Numbered from the stretch's first letter, positions 7,887-16,201 are shown. The stretch is 32,528 bases of DNA from Candidatus Alistipes stercoravium (GCA_019119615.1 DWWQ01000063.1:1-32528); one strand, 5' to 3'. The notes: a model not told the origin generated them from the sequence alone. Translations and numbers: made by a program.

Positions 7887-9278
7887 ATGTTCTCTGCAAA
7901 AACCTATACCGCGCGCCGCCGCGAGCTGCGCACGAAGATCGGGCAGGGCATCATTCTGCTCCCCGGAAACGGGCTCGCCCCGAACAACTATCCCAACAAC
8001 GCCTACTACTTCCGCCAGGACTCGTCGTTCCTCTACTACTTCGGACTGAACGTCCCGGCGCTCGTCGGCGTGATCGACGCCGACACGGGCGAGGAGGCCC
8101 TCTACGGCGACGACTTCACCGTCGAGGACATCATCTGGACGGGCCCCCAGCCCACGCTGCAGGAGATGGGCGCCGGGGTGGGCGTTGCCGCGACCTTCCC
8201 GATGGCCGCCCTTGAGGCGCGCCTGCGCAAGGCCATCGCCCTGGGACGCCGCATCCACTACCTGCCCCCTTACCGCGGGGAGACCAAGCTCCAGCTCTCG
8301 GCTCTGCTGGGCATCAAGTCCGCCCTGCTGCACGACTACAAGTCGGTGGAGCTGATGTTCGCCGTGGCCGAGATGCGCGAGAAGAAGAGCGCCGAGGAGA
8401 TCGAGGAGATGGAACGCGCCTTCGAGATCGGCTACCGCATGCACACGCTGGCCATGCGCATGTGCCGCCCGGGTGTCGTCGAGCGCGAGATCGCCGGCGC
8501 CATCGAGGGTGTGGCCAAGTCCTGCGGTTCGGGGCTTTCGTTCCCCTCGATCGTCTCGCAGCACGGCGAGACGCTCCACAACCTGCACTGCGACGGCGTG
8601 CTCGAGGAGGGCCGTCTGCTGCTCTGCGACGCCGGCGCCGAGACGGTGAACAACTACTGCTCGGACCACACGCGCACCTACCCCGTCAGCGGACGCTTCA
8701 CGCAGAAGCAGAAGGATATCTACAACATCGTGCTCGCGGCCCACGACCATGTGGCCCGCATCGTCAAGCCCCACATGATGTACACCGAAATCCACAACGC
8801 CGCCTACCTCACGCTGGCCGAAGGGCTCGTCGCCCTCGGGCTGCTGCACGGCACGGCGGCCGACGCCGTGGCCTCGGGAGCCATGACGATGCTCATGCCC
8901 CACGGACTGGGACACGGCCTGGGCATGGACGTACACGACTGCGAGGCGATGGGCGAACGGTCGTTCGACTTCGCGTCGATCGCCGACCGCGCGGCCCGCT
9001 CGGCAACCTGCATCTACCGCTCGGCCTGGCGCATCGAACCCGGCACGGTGATGACCGACGAGCCGGGCCTCTACTTCATCCCGGCGCTTATCGACAAGTG
9101 CCGCGCCGAGGGACTCTACAAGGGCATCGTCGATTACGACGCGCTGGATGCCTACCGCGACTTCGGCGGCATCCGCATCGAGGACGACATCCTCGTAACG
9201 GAGACCGGCAGCCGGATGCTCGGCAACAAGCGCATCCCCTGCACGGTCGAGGAGCTCGAGGCCGTCGTCGGCAAATAG
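7887..9278 (+). CDS. Xaa-Pro aminopeptidase (aminopeptidase P, M24B)
   Basis: The 463-residue protein has the two-domain layout of aminopeptidase P: an N-terminal domain (about 1-165) and a C-terminal pita-bread metallopeptidase domain. It cleaves N-terminal residues preceding proline using two metal ions. All five ligands can be placed: D248 (CDAGAE), D260 (SDHTRT), H343 (HGLGHGLG), E392 (DEPGLY) and E432 (RIEDD). The length agrees with PepP. The frame runs open upstream to 7800, but the ATG at 7887 is chosen because it follows the -7 element and gives the usual N terminus with YFRQDSSFLYYFG at 41-53. It is a cytoplasmic, apparently monocistronic gene closed by a hairpin at 9307-9331. Confidence 0.92.
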   Translation: MFSAKTYTARRRELRTKIGQGIILLPGNGLAPNNYPNNAYYFRQDSSFLYYFGLNVPALVGVIDADTGEEALYGDDFTVEDIIWTGPQPTLQEMGAGVGVAATFPMAALEARLRKAIALGRRIHYLPPYRGETKLQLSALLGIKSALLHDYKSVELMFAVAEMREKKSAEEIEEMERAFEIGYRMHTLAMRMCRPGVVEREIAGAIEGVAKSCGSGLSFPSIVSQHGETLHNLHCDGVLEEGRLLLCDAGAETVNNYCSDHTRTYPVSGRFTQKQKDIYNIVLAAHDHVARIVKPHMMYTEIHNAAYLTLAEGLVALGLLHGTAADAVASGAMTMLMPHGLGHGLGMDVHDCEAMGERSFDFASIADRAARSATCIYRSAWRIEPGTVMTDEPGLYFIPALIDKCRAEGLYKGIVDYDALDAYRDFGGIRIEDDILVTETGSRMLGNKRIPCTVEELEAVVGK

Positions 9279-9306
9279 CGCGGCGGACATACCGCCATGA
9301 CAAGGG

Positions 9307-9343
9307 CGCCCGGAGCGATCGGCTCCGGGCGTTCGTCGTTTTT
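9307..9343 (+). terminator. Terminator after pepP
   Basis: A perfect 10-bp GC-rich stem (9307-9316 with 9322-9331, loop GATCG) is followed by TTCGTCGTTTTT. It sits 29 bases past the aminopeptidase stop. Confidence 0.8.
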
Positions 9344-9455
9344 CCGGAGGCCGCCCGCCGCGGGGCCGCTCCGAAATTTCAGGTTCCGGCCGCGAGAGAT
9401 AGCCCCGAAACAGGGGAAAGTTTCGCCCCGAAAGGCAAAAAAAGCGCCCCGGGAC

Positions 9456-9484
9456 TTGTTTCTCCCGATTTTTTCGTATATTTA
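9456..9484 (+). promoter_or_regulatory. Probable promoter of the EF-G2 gene
   Basis: TATATTTA at 9477-9484 matches seven of eight -7 positions, with A in place of the final G. TTG at 9456-9458 lies 18 bases upstream. A leader of about 40 bases precedes the ATG at 9527. The imperfect elements would suit activator-dependent transcription, as reported for the Bacteroides EF-G2 gene, but no operator was identified. Confidence 0.45.
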
Positions 9485-9526
9485 TAGTCGGCTAAACGAA
9501 AATCAACCTTAAAACCATAGTCGAAT

Positions 9527-11683
9527 ATGAAAAACTATTCAGCAAAAGAGATCAAGAACATCGTACTCATCGGCGCGCCCGGCACGGGAAAAACTACCCT
9601 TGCCGAAGCGATGGCCTATGAGGGTAAGGTCATCGACCGCAGGGGTAGTATCGAGACGAACAACACGCTCTCGGACAACACGGACATCGAGCACGAATAC
9701 AAGCGCTCGATCTACTCCACGATCCTCTTCACGGAATTCATGGACCGCAAGCTGAACATCATCGACTGCCCGGGATCGGACGACTTCTGCGGCAACCTCT
9801 TCTCGGCCTTCAAGGTCGGCGACGTCGGCGTCTTCCTCTTCAACGCCCAGAACGGCTGGGAGGTCGGCAGCGAGATCCAGGCCCGCTACGCCCGCCTGCT
9901 CAAGAAACCCGTCATCGGCGTCATCAACCAGCTCGATGCCGACAAGGCCAATTTCGAGGCCGCCTTCGAGTCGATCCGCGCCGCCTCGCGCGTGAAGCCC
10001 GTGCTGGTGCAGTACCCCGTAAACCAGGGGACGGGATTCGATGCCTTCATCGACGTGCTGATGATGAAGATGTACCGCTTCAAGGACCACGACGGACACC
10101 GCGAGGAGCTCGAAATCCCCGCCGAGGAGATGGAGCGCGCCCAGGAGTTCAACAAGGAGCTCGTCGAGATGGCCGCCGAGCACGACGAGGCCCTCATGGA
10201 GCTCTACTTCGACAAGGGAACCCTCACGCAGGACGACATCCGCGCCGGACTGAAGATCGGCGTCTCGAAACGCGAGGTGATGCCCGTCTTCTGCACCAGC
10301 GGCAAGTACGATATCGGCACCAAGCGCCTCATGGAGTTCATCATCAACGTGGCGCCCGGACCGCTCAAGGCCCCGGCCTTCCTCTCGACCGAGGGTGAGG
10401 AGCTCACGGCCGACGAGACGGCTCCCGCCGTGGCCTTCGTCTTCAAGAGCCAGATCGAGCAGCATATCGGCGAGATCACCTACTTCCGCGTCATCCGCGG
10501 CAAGATCACCGAGGGCACCGAGCTGGTGAACACCCGCACGGGCAACAAGGAGAAGCTCTCGCAGCTCTTCGCCGTGGCGGGCAAGAACCGCATCAAGGTT
10601 ACGGAGCTCTCGGCCGGCGACATCGGATGCACCGTCAAGCTCAAGGGCACGCGCACGAACGACACGCTCGCGGCCCCCGCAGCGCCCGTTACGGTCGAGC
10701 CGATCGTCTTCCCCGAGCCGCGCTACCGCGCCGCCATCAAGTGCAAGGAGCAGAGCGACGAGGAGAAGCTGGGCAAGATCCTCAACGACGCGAAGTTCGA
10801 AGACCCGACGATTCTGGTCGAGTACTCCAAGGAGCTCAAGCAGACGATCATCCAGGGCCAGGGCGAACACCACCTGAACATCCTCCGCTCGCGCATCGAG
10901 AAGGAGAACAAGCTCTCCTACGAATACATCGCCCCGAAGATCCCCTACCGCGAGACCATCACGAAGGTCGCCCAGGCCGACTACCGCCACAAGAAGCAGT
11001 CGGGCGGCGCCGGACAGTTCGGCGAGGTGCACATGATCATCGAACCCTACTACGAAGGCATCGCCGAGCCGAAGAACTACAAGGTTCCCGGCAAGGGCGA
11101 CATGGTCGTGAACATCAAGTCGAAGGAGGAGTACGACCTGGCGTGGGGCGGCAAGCTGCAGTTCTACTCGGCGATCGTCGGCGGCGCCATCGACGCACGC
11201 TTCATGCCGGCGATCCTGAAGGGCATCATGGAGAAGATGGACGAGGGCCCGCTGACGGGATCCTACGCCCGCGACATCCGCGTCGTGGTCTACGACGGCA
11301 AGATGCACCCGGTGGATTCGAACGAAATCTCGTTCAAGCTCGCCGCACGCAACGCCTTCAAGGAGGCCTTCCGCAACGCCGGACCCAAGATCATGGAGCC
11401 GATCTACAACGTCGAGGTCCTCGTGCCCTCGGAGTACATGGGCGCCGTGATGAGCGACCTGCAGAACCGCCGCGCGATGATCGCCGGCATGGAGTCCGAC
11501 AAGGGCTTCGACCGCCTGAACGCCCTCGTGCCGCTGGCCGAACTCTACCGCTATTCGACGACCCTCTCGTCGCTCACCTCCGGATCGGCCACCTACACGA
11601 TGAAGTTCTCCTCCTACGAGCAGGTGCCCGCCGACGTGCAGGAGAAGCTGCTCAAGGCCTACACCGACACCGACGAGGAGTAA
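9527..11683 (+). CDS. Elongation factor G paralog (EF-G2), GTPase-impaired type
   Basis: The 718-residue protein has the full EF-G order: G domain (about 1-290), domain II, domain III, domain IV with QSGGAGQFGEV, and domain V. It should bind the ribosome and promote translocation. The P-loop GAPGTGKT (16-23) is intact. The G3 motif reads DCPGSDDF (80-87) instead of DTPGHVDF, placing S84 where canonical EF-G has its catalytic histidine. The switch I motif RGIT is replaced by RSIY (60-63), and G4 is NQLD (134-137) rather than NKMD. These changes match the EF-G2 class of gut Bacteroides, where a paralog was reported to support translation without ribosome-stimulated GTP hydrolysis during carbon limitation. 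A canonical fusA should exist elsewhere. The gene is monocistronic between two terminators. Confidence 0.9.
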   Translation: MKNYSAKEIKNIVLIGAPGTGKTTLAEAMAYEGKVIDRRGSIETNNTLSDNTDIEHEYKRSIYSTILFTEFMDRKLNIIDCPGSDDFCGNLFSAFKVGDVGVFLFNAQNGWEVGSEIQARYARLLKKPVIGVINQLDADKANFEAAFESIRAASRVKPVLVQYPVNQGTGFDAFIDVLMMKMYRFKDHDGHREELEIPAEEMERAQEFNKELVEMAAEHDEALMELYFDKGTLTQDDIRAGLKIGVSKREVMPVFCTSGKYDIGTKRLMEFIINVAPGPLKAPAFLSTEGEELTADETAPAVAFVFKSQIEQHIGEITYFRVIRGKITEGTELVNTRTGNKEKLSQLFAVAGKNRIKVTELSAGDIGCTVKLKGTRTNDTLAAPAAPVTVEPIVFPEPRYRAAIKCKEQSDEEKLGKILNDAKFEDPTILVEYSKELKQTIIQGQGEHHLNILRSRIEKENKLSYEYIAPKIPYRETITKVAQADYRHKKQSGGAGQFGEVHMIIEPYYEGIAEPKNYKVPGKGDMVVNIKSKEEYDLAWGGKLQFYSAIVGGAIDARFMPAILKGIMEKMDEGPLTGSYARDIRVVVYDGKMHPVDSNEISFKLAARNAFKEAFRNAGPKIMEPIYNVEVLVPSEYMGAVMSDLQNRRAMIAGMESDKGFDRLNALVPLAELYRYSTTLSSLTSGSATYTMKFSSYEQVPADVQEKLLKAYTDTDEE

Positions 11684-11706
11684 TCCTCCGGGAAATACGC
11701 TGCACG

Positions 11707-11746
11707 GGCGCCGCTGCGGGAAATACCCCGCGGCGGCGCCGTTTTT
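11707..11746 (+). terminator. Terminator after EF-G2
   Basis: A 14-bp GC-rich stem with one G-U pair (11707-11720 with 11727-11740) is followed by GTTTTT. It lies 23 bases past the stop codon. Confidence 0.88.
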
Positions 11747-11768
11747 CCGCCGCCGCCGGACGCGCGTA

Positions 11769-11787
11769 AACGTTAAATTAACGTTAA
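11769..11787. promoter_or_regulatory. Palindromic operator candidate upstream of the PiT permease gene
   Basis: A perfect 8-8 inverted repeat, AACGTTAA-A-TTAACGTT, spans 11769-11785. The same 8-mer AACGTTAA also recurs as a direct repeat with an 11-base period (11769-11776 and 11780-11787), about one helical turn. It lies about 40 bases upstream of the -7 element, a position suited to an activator. The binding protein is unknown and no E. coli-type Pho box is present. Confidence 0.45.
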
Positions 11788-11825
11788 TATTGTACGACGA
11801 ACCGATTTCATTGTTTTTTTCTCCG

Positions 11826-11833
11826 TAATTTTG
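11826..11833 (+). promoter_or_regulatory. -7 element before the PiT permease gene
   Basis: TAATTTTG matches TAnnTTTG exactly, 25 bases before the ATG. No -33 match stands at the usual spacing, which would fit dependence on an activator at the palindrome upstream. Confidence 0.6.
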
Positions 11834-11858
11834 TTCAGAATTTGCACTGAACCAAAGC

Positions 11859-14090
11859 ATGAGCGAAATCTACACCGTCATCGTCGGCATTCTGGGCATT
11901 CTGGCCGTGTCGGGACTCTTCGTCGGCGTTACGAACGACGCCGTAAACTTCCTCAACTCGGCCATCGGTTCCAAAGCCGCCTCGATGCGCGTCATCCTCA
12001 CCGTGGCCTCCGTGGGTATCCTCATCGGCGTAATCACTTCGTCCGGCATGATGGAGGTCGCACGCAGCGGCATGTTCGACCCCGGGCTCTTCACCTTCCA
12101 CGAAGTGATGATGCTCTACCTCGGCGTCATGTTCGCCAACATCATCCTCCTGGACCTCTACAACTCCTGGGGACTCCCCACCTCGACCACCGTGTCGCTG
12201 ATCTTCTGCCTGCTCGGATCGGCCATCGCCGTGTCGATCTACAAGATCGCCGGAGACCCCGCACAGAGCGTCGCCTCGCTCGGACAGTACATCAACACCT
12301 CGCGGGCCATGGGTATCGTCTCGGCGATCCTCCTCTCGGTGGTCATCGCCTTCACCTGCGGCACGGTCGTCATGTATATTTCGCGCGTGATCTTCTCGTT
12401 CCGCTATACGGTGCTCTTCAACCGCTACGGCGCCCTCTGGTGCGGCGCCTCGCTCACGGCGATCATCTACTTCGCCGTCTTCAAGGGGCTCAAGTCGGTC
12501 CTCGCCGGACACGCCTTCATCCGTTTCGTGGACGAGAACCTGCTCGCCGCACTGGCCGTCTGCTGGGGAGTCTGCTCGCTGCTGCTCTACATCATCCAGC
12601 GCTTCCGGATCAACATCCTGCGCATCACGATCCTCTCGGGAACCTTCGCCCTGGCCCTCGCCTTCGCCGGCAACGACCTGGTGAACTTCATCGGCGTGCC
12701 CGTCGCCGGCTTCGACGCCTTCTCGATCGCCCGCCACTCGGGCGACGCCTCGATGCTCATGGGCGCCCTGAACGAAAATGTCCCGGCCAACTTCCTCGTG
12801 CTGCTCGCCGCCGGCGCCATCATGATCCTCACGCTCTGGACCTCCAAGAAGTCGATGCACGTCTCGGCCACCGAGCTCTCGCTCTCGACGCAGAGCGACG
12901 AGGATTCCGAACAGCAGTACGGCTCGTCGCTCTTCTCGCGCACGATCGTCCGCGCGGCGCTCAACATCAACACCGGTATCGAACGCATGATCCCCGAGCG
13001 GGTGCGCACGGCCATCTCGCGCCGCTTCGAATACGAGGATATCGAACACAGCGGTGCCCCCTACGACATGATCCGCGCCACGGTGAACCTCACCACCTCG
13101 GCGCTGCTCATCGCCCTGGCCACATCGCTCAAGCTCCCCCTCTCGACCACCTACGTCAGCTTCATGGTCGCCATGGGTTCGTCGCTCGCCGACCGCGCCT
13201 GGGGCCGCGAGAGCGCCGTATACCGCATCTCGGGTGTCATGACCGTCGTCGCCGGATGGTTCGTTACGGCGCTCGGCGGATTCCTCATCGCCTTCGTCGT
13301 GGGTCTCGCGCTCATCTACGGCGGCATCCCGGCCTTCGTCATCGTTACGCTGCTCTGCGGATACATGCTCATCCACAGCAACTTCTCCAAGAAGGGCAAG
13401 GCCCAGACCGAGTCACGCCACCGCGCCGAGAGCAACGAGGACATCATCGCCGACCTGCGCGACGAGGTCTGCAGCACGATGGAGAGCGCCACGCGCATCT
13501 ACGACCGCACGCTCATCGCCGTCTTCAAGGAGAACCGCAAGGTGCTGCGCGACATGGTCAAGGAGTCGAACGACCTCTTCTACCAGTCGCGCGAACGCAA
13601 ATACTCCCTCATGCCGACACTCCGCAGGCTGCAGGGCAGCGACGTCAATACGGCCCACTACTATGTGCAGGTCGTGGACTACCTCAACGAGATGACCAAG
13701 GCGCTGATGCACATCACCCGCCCGGCCTTCGAGCATATCGACAACAACCACGAGGGTCTCTCGATGGAGCAGACGCGCGACCTGATGTCGATCAACGACG
13801 ACGTGGAGACCATCTACCGGCGCATCAACCAGATGCTCCGCGAGGGGGACTTCTCCGAGATCGAGGAGGTGCTCTCGCTCCGCGACCAGCTCTTCGAGTC
13901 GATCGCCGAGGCGATCAAGTCGGAGCTCACGCGCATCAACGCCTCGCGGTCGAACACCAAGGCCTCGATGCTCTACCTGACGATCCTCAACGAGACGAAG
14001 AACATGGTGCTCCAGTCGCGCAACCTGCTCAAGTCGCAGCAGTACTTCCTCAAGCACCGCAACGAACCGCGCGTGTGGATCAAGCAGTAG
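11859..14090 (+). CDS. PiT-family inorganic phosphate transporter fused to a PhoU-like domain
   Basis: The 743-residue inner-membrane protein carries both PiT signature repeats: GVTNDAVNFLNSAIGSK (23-39) near the N terminus and AFAGNDLVNFIGVP (267-280). The LPTSTT (105-110) and KLPLSTTY motifs match the internal duplication of the family. It is predicted to import phosphate, probably as a metal-phosphate complex, driven by protons or sodium. After the last membrane segment, around residue 505, about 220 mostly helical, charged residues resemble PhoU, including repeated stretches such as NEDIIADLRDEVCSTMESA. In many bacteria a PhoU-like protein is encoded separately beside pit; here it appears covalently attached and cytoplasmic. 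The ATG at 11859 fits the promoter spacing. The DUF4924-like gene follows after 31 bases. Confidence 0.88.
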   Translation: MSEIYTVIVGILGILAVSGLFVGVTNDAVNFLNSAIGSKAASMRVILTVASVGILIGVITSSGMMEVARSGMFDPGLFTFHEVMMLYLGVMFANIILLDLYNSWGLPTSTTVSLIFCLLGSAIAVSIYKIAGDPAQSVASLGQYINTSRAMGIVSAILLSVVIAFTCGTVVMYISRVIFSFRYTVLFNRYGALWCGASLTAIIYFAVFKGLKSVLAGHAFIRFVDENLLAALAVCWGVCSLLLYIIQRFRINILRITILSGTFALALAFAGNDLVNFIGVPVAGFDAFSIARHSGDASMLMGALNENVPANFLVLLAAGAIMILTLWTSKKSMHVSATELSLSTQSDEDSEQQYGSSLFSRTIVRAALNINTGIERMIPERVRTAISRRFEYEDIEHSGAPYDMIRATVNLTTSALLIALATSLKLPLSTTYVSFMVAMGSSLADRAWGRESAVYRISGVMTVVAGWFVTALGGFLIAFVVGLALIYGGIPAFVIVTLLCGYMLIHSNFSKKGKAQTESRHRAESNEDIIADLRDEVCSTMESATRIYDRTLIAVFKENRKVLRDMVKESNDLFYQSRERKYSLMPTLRRLQGSDVNTAHYYVQVVDYLNEMTKALMHITRPAFEHIDNNHEGLSMEQTRDLMSINDDVETIYRRINQMLREGDFSEIEEVLSLRDQLFESIAEAIKSELTRINASRSNTKASMLYLTILNETKNMVLQSRNLLKSQQYFLKHRNEPRVWIKQ

Positions 14091-14121
14091 GGCGCGGGCA
14101 GATACGGAAAATCACGCTTTC

Positions 14122-14685
14122 ATGGACATAGCCAAAGCCAAACGCAAGGAGAACATCGCCGAGTATATCCTCTACCTGTGGCAGCTGGAGGATCTGCTGC
14201 GGGCGCTGCAGTTCAGCCCCGAGGCGATCTACTCGACGCTCATCGCCCCGCGCAAGGATATCGCCGAGGAGCAGAAATCCGTGTTCCTGCTATGGTACAT
14301 GGACCTGGCCAACCTGCTGCGGCAGGAGGGCAAGGAGGAGAAGGGCCACCTGGAACATACGCTCCACCTGATCCGCGACCTGCACGACCTGCACCTGCAG
14401 CTCATGAAGCTGCCCGTGGGCGAGCACTACCGTGCCACCTGCGCCCGTCTGGAACCCGAGCTGCCGCGCCTGCGCGCCGTGCTGGGCAACCCCGGAATCA
14501 ACGACACGGAGCTCTGCTTCCGCGCCCTCTACGCCGCCATGCTCTACCGCATCAAGGGCGAGGGCGGCAAGTCGGCCGTCAGCGACACGATCGAATTCAT
14601 CTCGCCGGTCATCGCCGAACTGGCCGACCTCTACCGCAAGGTCGAGAACGGCGAGATCGACCTCTTCCAGCACGAAAAAGAGTAA
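14122..14685 (+). CDS. DUF4924-like protein of Bacteroidota, unknown function
   Basis: The 187-residue product is acidic, almost entirely helical by composition, and lacks a signal peptide or membrane segments, so it is cytoplasmic. It begins MDIAKAKRKENIAEYILYLW, which resembles the small Bacteroidota-restricted family DUF4924; that assignment rests on memory of the family and is not certain. No catalytic motif is visible. It lies 31 bases after the PiT/PhoU fusion with no intervening terminator, so it is probably on the same transcript and may assist or sense the transporter; this is inference from position only. A long hairpin shared with the convergent acetyltransferase gene follows. Confidence 0.7.
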   Translation: MDIAKAKRKENIAEYILYLWQLEDLLRALQFSPEAIYSTLIAPRKDIAEEQKSVFLLWYMDLANLLRQEGKEEKGHLEHTLHLIRDLHDLHLQLMKLPVGEHYRATCARLEPELPRLRAVLGNPGINDTELCFRALYAAMLYRIKGEGGKSAVSDTIEFISPVIAELADLYRKVENGEIDLFQHEKE

Positions 14686-14695
14686 CAGACAATCA

Positions 14696-14736
14696 GACAG
14701 GGGGCGGAATCCGATGATCGGATTCCGCCCCCTGTC
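14696..14736. terminator. Hairpin between convergent genes
   Basis: A perfect 20-bp inverted repeat (14696-14715 with 14717-14736, one central base) separates the rightward DUF4924-like gene from the leftward acetyltransferase gene. There is no adjacent T tract on either strand, so it is a non-classical bidirectional terminator or an RNA-stabilising stem. Confidence 0.65.
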
Positions 14737-14796
14737 ATATCATATCGGCCGGCCGCTCCCGCCGGCCTCACACCTCCGCCCCCTCCGGCCACAGTG

Positions 14797-15843
14797 TTAC
14801 TCGATATCCAGCCCCATGATGTAGTCGTTCATGTAGAAGCCCCCGCCGATCGGGAAATCCCCCTCGCGCAGGCGGCGCATGCCCATCCGCTCGTAGAAGT
14901 GCAGCGCCGGGTTGTGGCGGTTCACGTTGAGCTCCATCAGGCTGCGTCCCGGATGCTCCGCGCGGACATGCGCGACCGCCTGCCGGAAGAGACGGGCACC
15001 GATGCCCAAACCCTGACAATCGGGCAGTACATAAATCTTTTGCAGGTGGAAGAGCGCCTCGCCCTGCCGCTCGACCGAGACGTAACCGCACGGTATGCCG
15101 CCGGCAAAGGCCATGAACCAGACATGCCCCCCGCGGAATTGTGCGCGGAGGCTCTCCTCGGAGTACATCCACTCCATCATGTAGTCGAGCTGTGCGGGGG
15201 TGAGCAGCTCGCAGTAGGTCGCCGGGAAGGCCACGGCGGCCACGGCGCGAATCTGCCCGACGGCCTCCTCCGAGACGCGGCGCACCTCGACGCCCTGCGC
15301 CGCATGCCACGCCGTGCGTGTCAGCGAAAGGATCTCCCCGAAGCGTTCGCGCCCGTCGGCATCGCGGTCCAGCACCACGCCGTCGCGCACCGGACGGAAA
15401 CCGCACTTCTCCATCACGCGGCGCGAGGCGGTATTTTCGCGGAAACGACCGCCCCACAGCGTATCCCGCCCGAGCGTGAGAAAGGCGCGGCGCACAAGCG
15501 CCCCGAGGGCTTCGGTCATCAGCCCCTGTCCCCACCAGGGCACGCCGAGCCAATAGCCCACCTCGGCATCCGACGCTCCGATCGGAAAGTGGCTGTGCGC
15601 GGCATCCAGCAGCCCCACGCACCCGACCGGACGGCCGTCGGCCCGCAGCACGACGGCATAGGTCTCCGGAGCGGCGAAGACCGTACGGATCACCTCGAGG
15701 CTTTCGGCCTCGCTGCGGTGCGGCGGCCAGCCGGCCGCCGCACCGACCTTCGGATCCGAAGCCAGAGCATAGAGCGCCGGGGCATCCTCCACACGCCAGG
15801 AACGCAGCAACAGCCGCGTTGTGGACAATTCTTCCGTCTTCAT
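14797..15843 (-). CDS. Tandem GNAT protein: two fused N-acetyltransferase domains
   Basis: The 348-residue protein contains two acetyl-CoA-dependent N-acetyltransferase domains. Domain 1 (about 1-178) is RimJ/RimL-like: it opens TTRLLLRSW, has EVGYWLGVPWWGQGLMTEA at 94-112 as the acetyl-CoA motif, and NTASRRVMEKCGFRPV near 137-152. Domain 2 (about 186-348) is a different GNAT type with IYVLPDCQGLGIGARLF at 270-286 and NPALHFYERMGM near 311-322. The ATG at 15843 starts directly at the first beta strand. It lies 68 bases downstream of rpmH on the same strand, but the rpmH terminator intervenes, so expression needs read-through or its own promoter. Substrates are unknown. Both acetyl-CoA motifs look intact, so this appears to be a two-activity fusion rather than one dead and one live domain. 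Confidence 0.85.
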   Translation of the reverse strand: MKTEELSTTRLLLRSWRVEDAPALYALASDPKVGAAAGWPPHRSEAESLEVIRTVFAAPETYAVVLRADGRPVGCVGLLDAAHSHFPIGASDAEVGYWLGVPWWGQGLMTEALGALVRRAFLTLGRDTLWGGRFRENTASRRVMEKCGFRPVRDGVVLDRDADGRERFGEILSLTRTAWHAAQGVEVRRVSEEAVGQIRAVAAVAFPATYCELLTPAQLDYMMEWMYSEESLRAQFRGGHVWFMAFAGGIPCGYVSVERQGEALFHLQKIYVLPDCQGLGIGARLFRQAVAHVRAEHPGRSLMELNVNRHNPALHFYERMGMRRLREGDFPIGGGFYMNDYIMGLDIE

Positions 15844-15856
15844 GTATGAAAAGGGG

Positions 15857-15883
15857 GAAAAGAAAAAAGGCCGGCACCCGGCC
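15857..15883 (-). terminator. Terminator after rpmH
   Basis: On the minus strand GGCCGG-GTG-CCGGCC (15883-15869) is followed by TTTTTTCTTTT, a compact classical terminator 28 bases past the rpmH stop codon. Confidence 0.85.
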
Positions 15884-15911
15884 GACCCAATCTCTTCTCC
15901 GCAAAAAAGGA

Positions 15912-16079
15912 TTAAGCGTATTTGAACGTGGACTCGTCCGATACGGTCAGCTTTTTGCGGCCCTTCGCACGACGGGCGGCCAGCACCTTGCGACCGTTTG
16001 CCGTAGCCATACGAGCGCGGAAACCGTGCTTGTTGATACGCTTGCGACGCGAAGGCTGGTAAGTTCTCTTCATTGCCAT
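15912..16079 (-). CDS. 50S ribosomal protein L34
   Basis: The translated minus strand gives a 55-residue, highly basic protein, [17 protein letters not shown] at the start and TFKYA at the end. It contains the L34 signature [11 protein letters not shown]...[27 protein letters not shown]. It is a structural component of the large ribosomal subunit. Two starts are possible: the ATG at 16079 (MAMKRT) or at 16073 (MKRT, 53 residues), the latter being the more usual L34 N terminus. It has its own consensus promoter and terminator. Unlike the classical bacterial arrangement it is not next to rnpA or dnaA; instead it diverges from murA. Confidence 0.95.
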   Translation of the reverse strand: MAMKRTYQPSRRKRINKHGFRARMATANGRKVLAARRAKGRKKLTVSDESTFKYA

Positions 16080-16120
16080 AGCTGTATAATTTATGTTGTT
16101 TCAGACTTTTTTACGGATTG

Positions 16121-16150
16121 CAAAAGTACAACAAAAAAGTGATCCGCAAA
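16121..16150 (-). promoter_or_regulatory. Promoter of rpmH
   Basis: On the minus strand TTTG (16150-16147) precedes TACTTTTG (16128-16121) with an 18-base spacer. The transcript would have a leader of about 35 bases. The region is shared with the divergent murA promoter. Confidence 0.7.
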
Positions 16151-16201
16151 AATTTTTCGAGAAAATATTTCAAATTCCCCGCGAAAAGGGGGAAATCTTT
16201 T

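Noticed and set aside
9297..9512. 71-residue ORF between pepP and the EF-G2 gene
   Set aside because: It contains the pepP terminator and the EF-G2 promoter, and no promoter precedes it.
9539..11860. 773-residue open frame antisense to EF-G2
   Set aside because: EF-G2 is clearly coding. The antisense frame also runs through the terminator at 11707-11746 and has no family resemblance.
15819..16142. 107-residue plus-strand ORF over rpmH
   Set aside because: It is antisense to the unmistakable L34 gene and crosses its terminator and promoter.
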